Assembly: GCA_031216915.1 (NCBI GenBank)
Contig: CM062296.1
Coordinates: 62,175,084-62,239,083, forward strand
Direction of reading: 5' to 3'
DNA length: 64,000 nt
DNA from: Pictodentalium vernedei
Taxonomy: Eukaryota > Mollusca > Scaphopoda > Dentaliida > Dentaliidae
Below the pieces are notes generated by a model. The model saw only the letters and a list, made by a program, of their open reading frames with translations, was not told the origin of the DNA and made no database searches. The translations under genes and the position numbers were made by a program. Of this stretch, positions 43,288 to 53,235 are shown one piece after another. Each line of letters opens with the position of its first letter. Within the stretch, counting starts at the first letter, position 1.

Positions 43288-43824
43288 ATGACTAGGTACT
43301 TTTCCGTTTCGCATGATCACTCATAGTAAGCTAACATTGTGCCTTCCCCGGCAGAGTTGTCTGGTAATGTCTTATCGGCCCAGACAGGGAGCAAAAACTT
43401 CAATAAAAACAACTGCTAAAGTACTGAAACTATCGCCAGAATGACCACCAAAAACCAGTATGGGTGACAGCGTTCTACATGGACATATGAGGTAAAAAAC
43501 TCGACAAAAGGTGAACTAGGCCCTAAAGGGTGAGGATTAATACTGGGAACGGGAATTTCACAGCGACGCGACCCAGGTTACGAAAGTCTATCACGATACC
43601 CGGGAAATTCGTAGACCATGGTATCAATGATTGCGTATTATAGTTTAAAAGATTACGACGAATATCAGTTTCTTTCGAGACCAGCTTTGCCGTTGGAACT
43701 GTGGTTTAATCTCGCAAACGGAAATTCCCCGTTACCAGTTATGGGAATGAGTGCAAATGCCCGGGAAATTTATAGACTAGAATTAGTCCTGATACCCGGG
43801 AATCAGTCTCAACATCAGTCCTGA
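43288..43824. other. Intronic DNA; short dispersed CCCGGGAAATTC motif
   Basis: 'gatacccgggaaattcgtag' (43595), 'gcccgggaaatttatagact' (43759) and the palindrome that follows share one motif, so this may be the outer part of a larger foldback element. A 69-codon frame from 43618 has no recognisable domain and overlaps the motif. Confidence 0.45.
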
Positions 43825-43939
43825 AATCAGTCCCGATACCCGGGAAATTCATAGGACAGAACCGGAAATCAAACGTTGCGTTCCGCAACCTTTGAATCCC
43901 GGTTCTGTCCTATGAATTTCCCGGGTATCGGGACTGATT
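43825..43939. repeat. Near-perfect palindrome, ~52-bp arms
   Basis: 'atcagtcccgatacccggga' is mirrored by 'tcccgggtatcgggactgat' and continues through 'cataggacagaaccgg' to the centre 'gttgcgttccgcaac'. Confidence 0.9.
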
Positions 43940-44492
43940 TTCACAAACGACAACTGGAAAATTAAAGGTATCGTGATGAACTTTCAAAAACGAGGGCCAG
44001 AAAATTCCCGTTCCCGGGATGGCAAATACATAAATGTGAGGTGTGATTTTAATTATGAAAAATGTACAGCCTACACTCACGATGGTACAAGAATGTTTTA
44101 ATATTCTCATTTATTTAAAACAGATAACTGATTGTCGGGGTAGGTATTCTCTAGATTCAAAACCGATTCCAGTGAGTCGGGACAAATTTTAACTCCTGTG
44201 AACCTGCTGTACACGCCTCTAGGGATTTAACTTTACATATGATAGACTGCCAGAACAAAAAAAAACACCCTCTATCTTAGATGAATTATGAATCTACTGC
44301 AGAAAAGGTATATGCTATATGACTCAGTTAAAAAAATTAATAATAAGTCTGCTTTCAACAGCTCCGATTGACTTTGTGTTACCTTTTGTCAAGGGCCTGA
44401 TACTGTTTTTGTGGGTCCTAGTTTTCGGGCGCAATTTCCGGATCATATATAACATACTAGAACACATGAAGTAGCAAACAAAAATTACTTAC

Positions 44493-44771
44493 AGGGAAAA
44501 TTATCCAAAGTGACATTAGCTTTATCGATGTCTCCAGGAAAAGCTGCGTTTTCAGCTGAACATATGTATGTTCCCGCGTGTGTGCATTTTATATTCTGTA
44601 TTAAAAGGTTATTGCCGACAGAAGAAACACTGTCATCAGGAAGAAATCCACCATCTTTTGACCACTTTATATTGGCTGCAGGATTGCTATCTGCTGTGCA
44701 TTCCAGTTCTACACTTCCGCCTATGCGAGGTGTACCACTGTAAGTGACCCATGCTGTTACATGTGGACGGT
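44493..44771 (-). CDS. Immunoglobulin domain exon (I-set/C2 type)
   Basis: Acceptor CTACAG at 44772-44777 and donor GTAAGT at 44492-44487 bound 279 bp, phase 1 at both ends. The peptide starts DRPHVTAWVTYSG (first residue split), then VELECTADSNP, IKWSKDG, a linker, and HAGTYICSAEN: the two cysteines, core Trp and G-x-Y-x-C of an Ig fold. It ends KANVTLDNFP with one sequon. The start is like the junction following a previous Ig domain, so further Ig exons probably lie upstream (beyond 44771, perhaps outside the window). Joined to the FN3 exon it gives Cys (T|GT), which is in frame. Confidence 0.93.
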
Positions 44772-44774
44772 CTG

Positions 44775-45513
44775 TAGATGGAAAATGAAAGAAAACAAGA
44801 TAGAAGTGCCGAACAGCGTTTGAAAGAGGTGTCAAGTATTAAACAAGTTTAGGTCTTTACCAGGGGTACTGTCAACCGAGTACTACAAGGACACCAATTA
44901 TACAATACATAACTGTCGTCGTGAAAAGGATAAAATCCACGCTTGGGCAATGTTTCCACGCATGCGTTAACGGTGAATCTCCGACATAAAAAATGGAGTC
45001 GCTCTCAAATTTTTAATGGATGAAGCACCGAGTACGATTTTATTATGCTAGTAAATTTGTTTATCCAATCAAATGAAGTTACTAAGAGACATAGACTCCG
45101 CAATATTATGTTCAGGATGGCTGAAAAGCACCCAATATTAATTTAATATTAGGTGCCCGTCAGCCATTTTGTTTTATCATTATATCCAAACGCCTCAGCT
45201 TTTAATTTACACGTACTTACATGCTGCAGCGCAGTCGTACAGAAGACCCACCATATAAAATAGCCCCGTAGTATAAACATTGCATTCGATTGAATGAAAC
45301 TGTTATAATAAAATGACAAACCAGCCCAAAACATTGGCGATTTTTGAGCAAGTCACGAGTGATTTATTAGAATGATGAAGCAATATTACTCCCCTTGTTG
45401 CGTATGTAAACATCGTCTGCTTTTTTTACATTTTTCGAGAAGTGTGCATCATTTAACTATTCGTTGAGTTAACTTCCCCAATGACATTTTGGCATGCCAT
45501 GCATAATAAATAC
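44775..45513. other. Intronic DNA with repeat fragments
   Basis: 44985-45060 is a degenerate relative of the 5165 foldback repeat ('atggatgaagcaccgagtac'). 45118-45168 is a palindrome ('ggctgaaaagcacccaatat' / 'atattaggtgcccgtcagcc'). A signal-peptide-like frame at 45222-45290 was considered and not called. Confidence 0.45.
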
Positions 45514-45655
45514 GTTACAGGGCGTTTAGTTGGCAGATACAGTGTCATATACGGCTCAGAGAAAACAATATTAGGTTCGGCTTCGCCTCACGTAATATTG
45601 TTTTCTCTTCGCCGTATACGACACTGTATCTACCAACAACTAAACGCCCTGTAAC
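45514..45655. repeat. Near-perfect palindrome, ~60-bp arms
   Basis: 'gttacagggcgtttagttgg' is mirrored by 'caactaaacgccctgtaac', and 'gagaaaacaatatta' by 'taatattgttttctc', around 'ggttcggcttcgcctc'. Confidence 0.92.
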
Positions 45656-46544
45656 TTATAACTAAATGCCAAATGTGCCCGTGGGCAAAACTATCCACGC
45701 ACGGGTTTTGACCATTCTACGACGACTCTACCGTAGGTGGTTTTGAAATCGCAAGTCATACACCGAAGCACGGCCAACGCCGTAGCGCCCTACAATAAGG
45801 GAAATATGTCTGCCGCCCCATATATGTACCAAGCCGCTCAATATAGCGTACCCCGTCGCTCGCTTGTAATGAAATATATTAAAAGTAGACTAAACTTTCA
45901 AGTGATGTAAAATCGATCAAAAAGGCGGCAAATCGAAAAGCCCCCTAAAAACAGCTATCGAAAATTTCAGAAAGAGCAACGCAATTTAATTTTTGACCAT
46001 ATGGCCCTCTATGGCGTCGTCTCAGCGTTCGAGTATAACGGTTATCAATTTTCCAGGACGACACCACATTTTTAGATATGTTTTTTTTTTTTGCGGAGAT
46101 TTTATTATAGAAAATTAGAAAGTCTGAGGCTCAAAATGATGTTGAAAATAAAAGACGAAGAAAAAACCACTTAAAACTGGCAACGCTGACATCGGGTGAG
46201 TTAAAGGGAAATGAAACACACACAAGAAAGAATGTTTCCGTCTCATGACCCATATAGCGTCACCTGAAAAATTAAGAATGGTCCAGAATTAAACCAATGT
46301 GGATAGAAAAGGGGTTTGACACAAGCATTTATCTTGCAATCACCTTGTATTTTGTCTGTATTAACTCCGCAACTGTCATGTATCCGACCCCCTGATACAG
46401 ATGTTTGTATCAGGGGGTCGTTACAAGCACGTTCCTTTCCCGTGAGTTCCATTTTTTTTCTTTTTGTTCATCCGTACGAATAAATTGTTCGTTACATATT
46501 CGTCTACATTCTTGACTTATCCCCAATATATTGTAAGATAAAAT
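45656..46544. other. No gene recognised; small palindrome at 46381-46418
   Basis: The palindrome is 'gaccccctgatacaga' / 'tttgtatcagggggtc'. The remainder has no exon with supported splice sites. Confidence 0.45.
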
Positions 46545-46702
46545 GATTATTACCATTATGTGGATGTACAAAATATGTATCCGTGTCTCGCTCCGGGTTC
46601 TAAGGGTAGATCACGACTCGTCTTCGACTCGTCGTGATCTGCCTTTAGAACCCGGAGCTCGACTCGGATACATATCTTGTACATCCACATAATGGCAATA
46701 AT
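46545..46702. repeat. Near-perfect palindrome, ~72-bp arms
   Basis: 'attattaccattatgtggat' is mirrored by 'atccacataatggcaataat'. The centre is 'cgactcgtcttcgactcgtcg', an overlapping tandem of CGACTCGT steps. Confidence 0.92.
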
Positions 46703-47169
46703 CTGTATTTATATTGAACAATATTGAAAAACATGACAAAAATTAATTCGCATCGCTCTCATCGCGGATAGAAAGCCGAAAAACAAATGGTTACTAGATC
46801 GAGGTTTCCATATTTCTGATTAGTGTGACAAATTTCGTGAGTGTGGATTAAGGGGAAGGATGCACAGTGTTGGTCCGACGAAAAAGAAAGAACGAACAAA
46901 AGGCTAATTCCATCGAATGATTAAATAAGTACTTCCTACTTCTGTTGATGACTTAATTACAAGTACAAACGTGACAAAAAGCAGAATAAGACAAAATTTA
47001 CAAATCAGAGTGAATGAATCAATAGAAATTGAAACTTCTTTCATAGCTGCATGTCAGCATCTCCAGTCTCCCCAAGGAACATTATTTTCAAACATCTTGA
47101 GAAATCTCGAATGCACCTGCACACTTTTATCACCAGTTGTAAACGAGACGAAACGCTATGTATTGCAGT
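46703..47169. other. No recognised feature
   Basis: AT-rich. A plus-strand frame entering at 46971 runs into the following MITE and shows no domain. Confidence 0.4.
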
Positions 47170-47418
47170 TTAACCCTTTACCCAACGAATCGCCCGCATT
47201 CGTCCGCGTAATATGCAAATTGAGCAGTTGAAAAAATTAAATTTTTCAAAATATTTCAACAAAACCATATCATGTAACCCCTCATTGGAACGAGCTCACT
47301 GAGCTCGTTCCAATGAGGGATCACATGATATGGTTTTGTTGAATTTTTTTTAAAAATTTAAAAAAATGATATTTAAAAAAATAAATTTTGATATCGTCTG
47401 CATTGGGTAAAATGTTAA
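47170..47418. mobile_element. piggyBac-like MITE, class B, complete
   Basis: TTAACCCTTTACCCAACGAA to ATTGGGTAAAATGTTAA. The core is CATATCATGTAACCCCTCATT / AATGAGGGATCACATGATATG with GGAACGAGCTCA at the centre. Confidence 0.88.
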
Positions 47419-47700
47419 CGACACTTTCAAAAGCGATGCTCACATCGTGTTTGACGGGTGTGGGTGAGGCCGGAGTACGGAGAGAGAACCCACACGCAAC
47501 GGCGGGTAACTGTCGGACTGTCCAACTTGCTTACCGCCCACAAGCAGGGTTAGCAATGATTGAAGGCAGGCGTATCATTGGTGCGTTGTACGATTTACCG
47601 GAACAATCGGGATTAAGGACAAAGCGCCGATGAAGCGGGCTAGGATCTACCAGTCGACTTTACCATTTGATGCCCAATGCGCTATCCAAAGAGTCCCCGT
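47419..47700 (-). mobile_element. SINE copy of the second family, degenerate, minus strand
   Basis: On the minus strand the order is a weak tRNA-like head (GGATAGCGCATTGGGC, GGTAGATCC), 'ccctgcttgtgggcggtaag', 'ggttctctctccgtactccg' and 'gcttttgaaagtgtcg'. It abuts the preceding MITE at TTAA. Confidence 0.5.
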
Positions 47701-47904
47701 GCGTGCCAATGAGACGAATTCTTACACAATACAATTATTAATGGAACCTGAGCGTTTGGGCAAACGTTTCTCAATTTATGAAAGCGATGGCGACCTTGTT
47801 ACAGGCCTTCATGTCTGTGAACACAATACGAGTTAAAAACATGCGTCCCTATATATTTAGGATTCACGTCTACGGGTAGGTTTGGGATGTAACGTAGAAC
47901 TTGT

Positions 47905-49022
47905 TATATATAGAATATACCCATAGTAGCTTGGCGTACCAAATGGTCACCACTCGTGGTGAATATTTGATACACCAAGCTACTTTGGGTATATTTTATT
48001 TATACCATTATCGTCAGATTAACAAGAGTTTAAGTGTTGAATAAATCAATATTCACACGTGCGATTCTGTTTTTGTTTACATGAGCAGCGGTGGGCGGTA
48101 CTTCAGCAGACAATTTTATAGCCGAAAGAAACTGAAAACGAAACGCGCAAATTACGGGGCCTTTTCTCTTGTTAATAACATAATAATATACTACTTCGGG
48201 TTATGAATAGGGCTGTCACGATTTTTTAATTTAGGAATCGATTAATCGTCGCAAATACTCGATGATAATCGATTGATCGTACCTAGATGACCCCCATCTC
48301 CTTCTCTTTGAAGTCGATAAAAATGAAGCTGAAGTCAGTTGCCCTACCTCAAGTAAACAACGAAGACGATCCTCTTTTAGTTACATTCAAAGCTTTGATG
48401 TTCTGAACTTTTGAACCGTCAGTGTAATAATCAAGACCGGTCGGCAGTTGCGAACTTCGCAACTGCCGACCGGTCTTGATTATTACACTGACGGTTCAAA
48501 AGTTCAGAACATCAAAGCTTTGATGAATGTACCTGAAAGACAAATGCTTCCAATAGCTTATTGGGGTTTAACATCGACGTTCTTAACTCTTTACCTTTAG
48601 AAACAATAGTTTTTTCAACATATTTTCTTTTAGTTATTAAACGTCTAAAACGGGATATAATTTACCGATTATTCGACAACGAAAAATACTAATCGATTTC
48701 GCCATGACCGATGAACAATCGATTAATCGATTAATCGTGACAACCCTAGTTATGAATGCTTTATTTGCATGGGACAATGCATGTTTGTTAATTTTTGGTA
48801 TCTTATGAGGTAAACTAATTTAAAGATGTAACAAATAATTGTCGGTTTCATTTCACTCTTCACAAGGCGAGGTTACAAAGGGTCAACTTGGATATAGTTC
48901 CACTGTAGGTGTAAATTTTAACTATTGAATTTCTATTGCTGGCGTGTTCACTACAGTTGATGTGTAAAGCTAAAAATTATGTCATAGGCTTTTTATATAT
49001 AGTAGAATAGGTAATCATGGTA
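47905..49022 (+). mobile_element. Foldback family P1, copy 3, split by a hAT element
   Basis: It starts TATATAGAATATACCCATAG and ends 'tatatagtagaataggtaat'. The palindrome is at 47925-47990 ('tagcttggcgtaccaaatgg' and 'gatacaccaagcta'). The hAT-like element at 48208-48748 is inserted at GTTATGAA, and the flanks join to match copies 1 and 2. Confidence 0.85.
48208..48748. mobile_element. hAT-like non-autonomous element, copy 2, 8-bp target duplication
   Basis: 541 bp, nearly identical to 29624-30165. Ends TAGGGCTGTCACGATT and AATCGTGACAACCCTA. Perfect 8-bp duplication GTTATGAA (48200-48207, 48749-48756). The same central hairpin around 'gttgcgaacttcgcaac'. The high identity indicates recent activity. 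Confidence 0.95.
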
Positions 49023-49141
49023 CAAAAGTTTGTTTATTCTATTCACCAAAGAATATGATGGACATTTGTTAAGTATTGAAGACAAGGAAGAGATGCTATA
49101 CATACAATATCTGATGACCGATGTCTGGAAACACTTCACAC

Positions 49142-49857
49142 TAGAGATGGGCAATATACCGAAAAACCGAACCGATACCGATATCATGGGGACACCGAAA
49201 AACCGAACCGACCCAATCTTTGAATACCGAAAACAATGGTATTTTCAATTTTCCCTGTGCATTTGCTATTTATAAGGCCTTGATGAGGACTGATGGCAGT
49301 TGAAGTGTTCATTTTCATGAAAGAAGTGACTGATTTTATTTTTCAGTTTTGTTAAGCCTTAAGGACCAGGGCAGTCGTACTAAATTATCAATAGTCTACG
49401 ACCTGTACATGTCCAGTTGCTTAGCAGTGATTTCTAGCCATGTCTTGGCTGCCTTAACAGGCAGCCAAGACTTGGCTAGAAATCACTGACCAGATAATTT
49501 TACTACTGTCATCAAGCCCACCTAAAGATGACATCTTCAGGACACACATTCTATGATTACAGACACCTTAAGTGGAGCTTGAAAAGTTAAGGCGTATTTA
49601 GAACAAGTCACCAAATTACTGTAGATATGATCTGTGTTGACAAAAGAATGACAATGTTGAGCCCATCAACAGTGACATGTGTAGCACTGTGATAGAATGA
49701 TACAAGAACAACTTATCCTGTATTTTTCTGACAAGGATTCCCCTACTATCAGTGAATCTGAAGTCACATACCGAATACCGAACCGATACCGCGGTATGCC
49801 CACACAAAAATACCGAAACCGATACCGAACTCAAAATTCCAATACCGCCCATCTCTA
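49142..49857. mobile_element. hAT-like element of another family, 8-bp target duplication
   Basis: The ends TAGAGATGGGCAATATACCG and ATACCGCCCATCTCTA, with ACCGATACCG repeats inside each. Perfect 8-bp duplication CTTCACAC (49134-49141, 49858-49865). The interior contains a palindrome at 49427-49492 ('gtgatttctagccatgtctt' / 'aagacttggctagaaatcac'). No transposase frame. Confidence 0.93.
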
Positions 49858-49865
49858 CTTCACAC

Positions 49866-50470
49866 CTGCCATTGTTGGTTAGTATAAATAAAAAGAAATA
49901 AGATAGTTTTCTTTCTTCTAACACCGAGACAATTTATTTGATTTTATGTACCCCGAAGCACAAATTGCATATCTGTGCTTAACATATATGCGTATGATGT
50001 AATTCATTATAGATGCATCAACAAACTGTTTGTTTTCTGATAGAAAAATCATTCAATCGTTTGTTGAGTTTTGCGAAGATATATTCCACAAGTATGCATG
50101 CTATGAGCTCCAGTTTGAAAGCACTTTGAGCGATTTCATCCACATATGGGCACGTCCTTTCAAAGGACGTACCTTAACATTTGTTACGTAAATGAAACAC
50201 GATTTTATATATATTTACAGTAAATCAAACGTGGTTGTTATTGCATTTGTACCGACAATTTTGATGGCCCTTGTACAGTAAGGGGTATCCCCACTTTGCC
50301 ATCAGGTATTATTCTCATAAAAAAGTGTTAATAGGGTAGACAATAGGGATTTAAGTTAAATTCTGTACTATATTTTCCTGGATTGTTCAGACGGATATCT
50401 CAGGATGAAATGTTTTATTGATTGCTTGGCGCTGATAATTAAATTATTTAATTATTTTTTTCGCAATATT
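49866..50470. other. AT-rich DNA with one small hairpin
   Basis: 'gcacgtcctttcaaaggacgt' at 50150-50170 is the only structure seen. No gene was identified. Confidence 0.45.
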
Positions 50471-50603
50471 TTAACCTTTTTAAAACGTGGATATCAGACG
50501 ACACTTGCAAACAAATTTCTTGACTAACTACAATTTTTTTAATTTTTTGTCTCAACATTATTGGAACGAGCTCAACAAGCTTGTTCCATTGAGGGGTCAA
50601 AAT
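50471..50603. mobile_element. piggyBac-like MITE, class A, truncated
   Basis: TTAACCTTTTTAAAACGTGG and 'cagacgacacttgcaaacaa' are one class-A end, and 'attggaacgagctcaacaag' / 'cttgttccattgaggggtca' is a shortened core. The other half is missing, next to a coding fragment. Confidence 0.65.
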
Positions 50604-50870
50604 AGATCAGAAAAGAATTGTCAGGCTCGACATTTAACGAAACGTTGTGGCCTGTGTTTGTTTCTTTATATGCAGTTAGAAGGTCAATCTGTTGTCTCAC
50701 TTTAGGAACTGGCGGCAGAGTTTTAGATCTTGCTCTATACAAACTAGAATCAACTGAATACAATGTTGGAACAGATTGAATTATTCCAGGAACATCAATT
50801 GCACGCAGACAGTTTAATTCTTCTTGATAGATTGCTGGAATAGTTCTATGGTCGTGTTTGATTTTTTCAC
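50572..50870 (-). pseudogene. MULE/FLYWCH-type transposase-like fragment or exon
   Basis: On the minus strand an acceptor (CTATAG at 50876-50871) opens an uninterrupted frame of about 90 codons reading IYQEELNCLRAIDVPGIIQ..., SLYRARSKTLPPVPK and ETNTGHNVSL. The LYRxRxxxLPP(V/I)P block followed by a T-x-x-G segment resembles the region after the FLYWCH finger in animal MULE-type transposases; this is recalled, not searched. The frame runs into the MITE at 50603. It may be a remnant or an exon of a domesticated gene. Confidence 0.4.
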
Positions 50871-50961
50871 CTATAGTAATATGGTATTTTGGGGATCAAA
50901 ATAAACTGAAACCAGACCACCTAGCAGGGTGTTTTTTGAAAAGGCAAATACATTAAATACA

Positions 50962-51472
50962 TTATTATATATAGAATATTTAACCGCGAGCCTTCGGCGC
51001 GAAATTAACACCACTTCACCACGAGTGGTGAACATTTGGTACACCAAGCTACTTTGGGTACGTGTTATATATACTGTGATCATCAGATTATTAAGAGTCG
51101 CCATTATTGTTTTCTCGATTTTACTGAATAGCTGACGTACATACGTGAGAATCTGTTTTTGTTTAAATGAGCATCGGTGGGCGGTACTGCCGCTGTCAGT
51201 TTTATTGCCGAAACGAAATAGAAAAAGAAACTCAGCCTTTTTCGTTTTAATAGCATAATAACATACTATTTCGAGTTATAGAAGCTTTATTAACATGAGA
51301 CAATGCATGTTTGTTATTTTTTTTTTTGAAATCTTATGAGGGAAACCCATTTAAAAACATAATAAATAATTGCCTATTTCATTTCACTCTTCGCGAAGTG
51401 ACATGCGATAAAGTTAGTCAAGTTTGCATTCAGGTCGATGTCACCAAAGGTCAATTTGGATGTAGTTCTACT
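50962..51472 (+). mobile_element. Foldback family P1, copy 4, left part
   Basis: It starts ATATAGAATATTTAACCGCG, keeps the CCTTCGG-centred segment and 'tggtacaccaagctactttg', and stops at 'gtagttctact' where a LINE is inserted. It continues at 56369-56478. Confidence 0.8.
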
Positions 51473-51560
51473 AATAATAATAATACTTTGGCCGGCCGCT
51501 GATTTGTCGCGGTTCTCGGATGAGAAGGCCTTGTTTACCCCTGTACTCCCAACTGCTTCC

Positions 51561-53202
51561 CTATTCCCACGCTTCTTCTCTCCCCCAACATTCGGAGACG
51601 AACTGCGTGATGATATCCCTTGCGCCATTCTTCCCAATCTCTCCGATTAGCATATTAACCCTCTCCTTTGAGTCTCCCACTAACCACATGTCCTTCATTC
51701 TCTCATCCCACTTCCCCATTATACTCTCAGTGAATCTTATTCTTTTAGACTTGTATATAGGACATTCTAGAAGAAAGTGTTCCATGGTCTCCGCCACGCC
51801 CAAATTACACATCTGGCACTCATTTTCACTGTTTTTCGAATTTCCCCCCTCAGCTCCAGGGACCCCGACCTCAGCTTGAACAACAGTGACCCGCAAAGGT
51901 GCCATCAAGGTACTCTTCAAAACCAGGCTTCTCTTTATCACGCAGGCCACCCAAAGACCTCTTTGATTTGACCCCCTCTCGCCAATTAAGGTTACCTTCC
52001 TCCATGACCCTTTCTCTGACCATTTTTTTACCCTGGTTTGCCCCAACGTCTAGGTCCGAGATCTCCAATGAGTAGTTCTCTATTAGTTCCCTCACTTGGA
52101 CCATCCACCCTATCTGGATATTTGAGTTGAAAATTCTCAGGAACATTACTTTACACCATCGGCTGTCGGGAAAATTTACCAAATAATTAAGATAACCGAG
52201 TTTCAATAAGCCTATCCTGTCCTTGATTCTCATCCACCCAAGCTCACCCCTGATTGCTTCCAGTGCTGCGGCACTACTCGACCCCGTTATCCATCGGCCT
52301 GCAGCGATCTATAGGATTTCCAAGCTTTTTACAGCCGTCTGGTTTAGGGGTACCACTTCCGTACCATATGTTATACTTGGCAGACCCACCATTTCCAAAA
52401 TGGTTTTCCCCACGAAAACCTTAATGGAACTGTTTCTCCCTATAAGTTTCGTTTAGTTAAGGATTCGCCTCCCCATCAGAATCAATTTATTTGTGTGGTT
52501 TCGGTAGAGGCCTCTTCCCGTGATGTTTATATTTACCCGCAGATACTCGTAGTCACCTGTCTCTCCTACACTAAGAAGCTTGCTGCTACCTTCCGGAATA
52601 CAGAACTCCCCCACTCTCCACCTTCGAGTGGGGTCCACTTTGCGGCCCACGGGTATAACTTTGCTCTTGCTTTCATTAAGTTCGAGTCTCTATTTGCTAC
52701 CATATTTCCCAACAATTCCCAACATCTTCGCTAGCCCCTCTCCCCTTTCTGTCACTAGCACCATATCGTCTGCAAAAAAATAGCCCGGGGATCTTCAAGT
52801 CCCCAACTGCTACCCCCTCGTCGCTATGCAGGAGTTCATCTCCTAAACCTTTGATGTACAATGCAAAAATAATTGGCGAAAGGATACATCCCTGTTTTAG
52901 GCCTATCTCCATGGACACACGTTTTGTTGTTATGTTACACAGGCTAAGTTCACTCTGTACATCTTTATATAATGCCTTCATAATTCCAACAAACTCGCCC
53001 CGCCCCCCCCCCCCCCCAAGCCCAGAGCCTCAAGCTTGCGCCACATACCCTCCATCCATACTCTATCGTATGCCTTTTTAACATCCAAAAAGGCCATAAA
53101 CATCTTTTTCTGTTTTGCTTTCGCGGGTTATATCATTTGGGATAGCGTGAAACGGTGGTCAGTGACTCTCCTTCCCTTCCTGAAGCCATTCTGGATCTCT
53201 CC

Positions 53203-53235
<33 letters not shown>

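Noticed and set aside
45222-45290. Minus-strand frame MFILRGYFIWWVFCTTALQH followed by GTAAGT, like a signal-peptide first exon for the Ig gene
   Set aside because: The donor is in phase 0 whereas the Ig exon at 44771 needs phase 1, and the Ig exon begins like the junction after another Ig domain. Possible only if an unseen exon intervenes.
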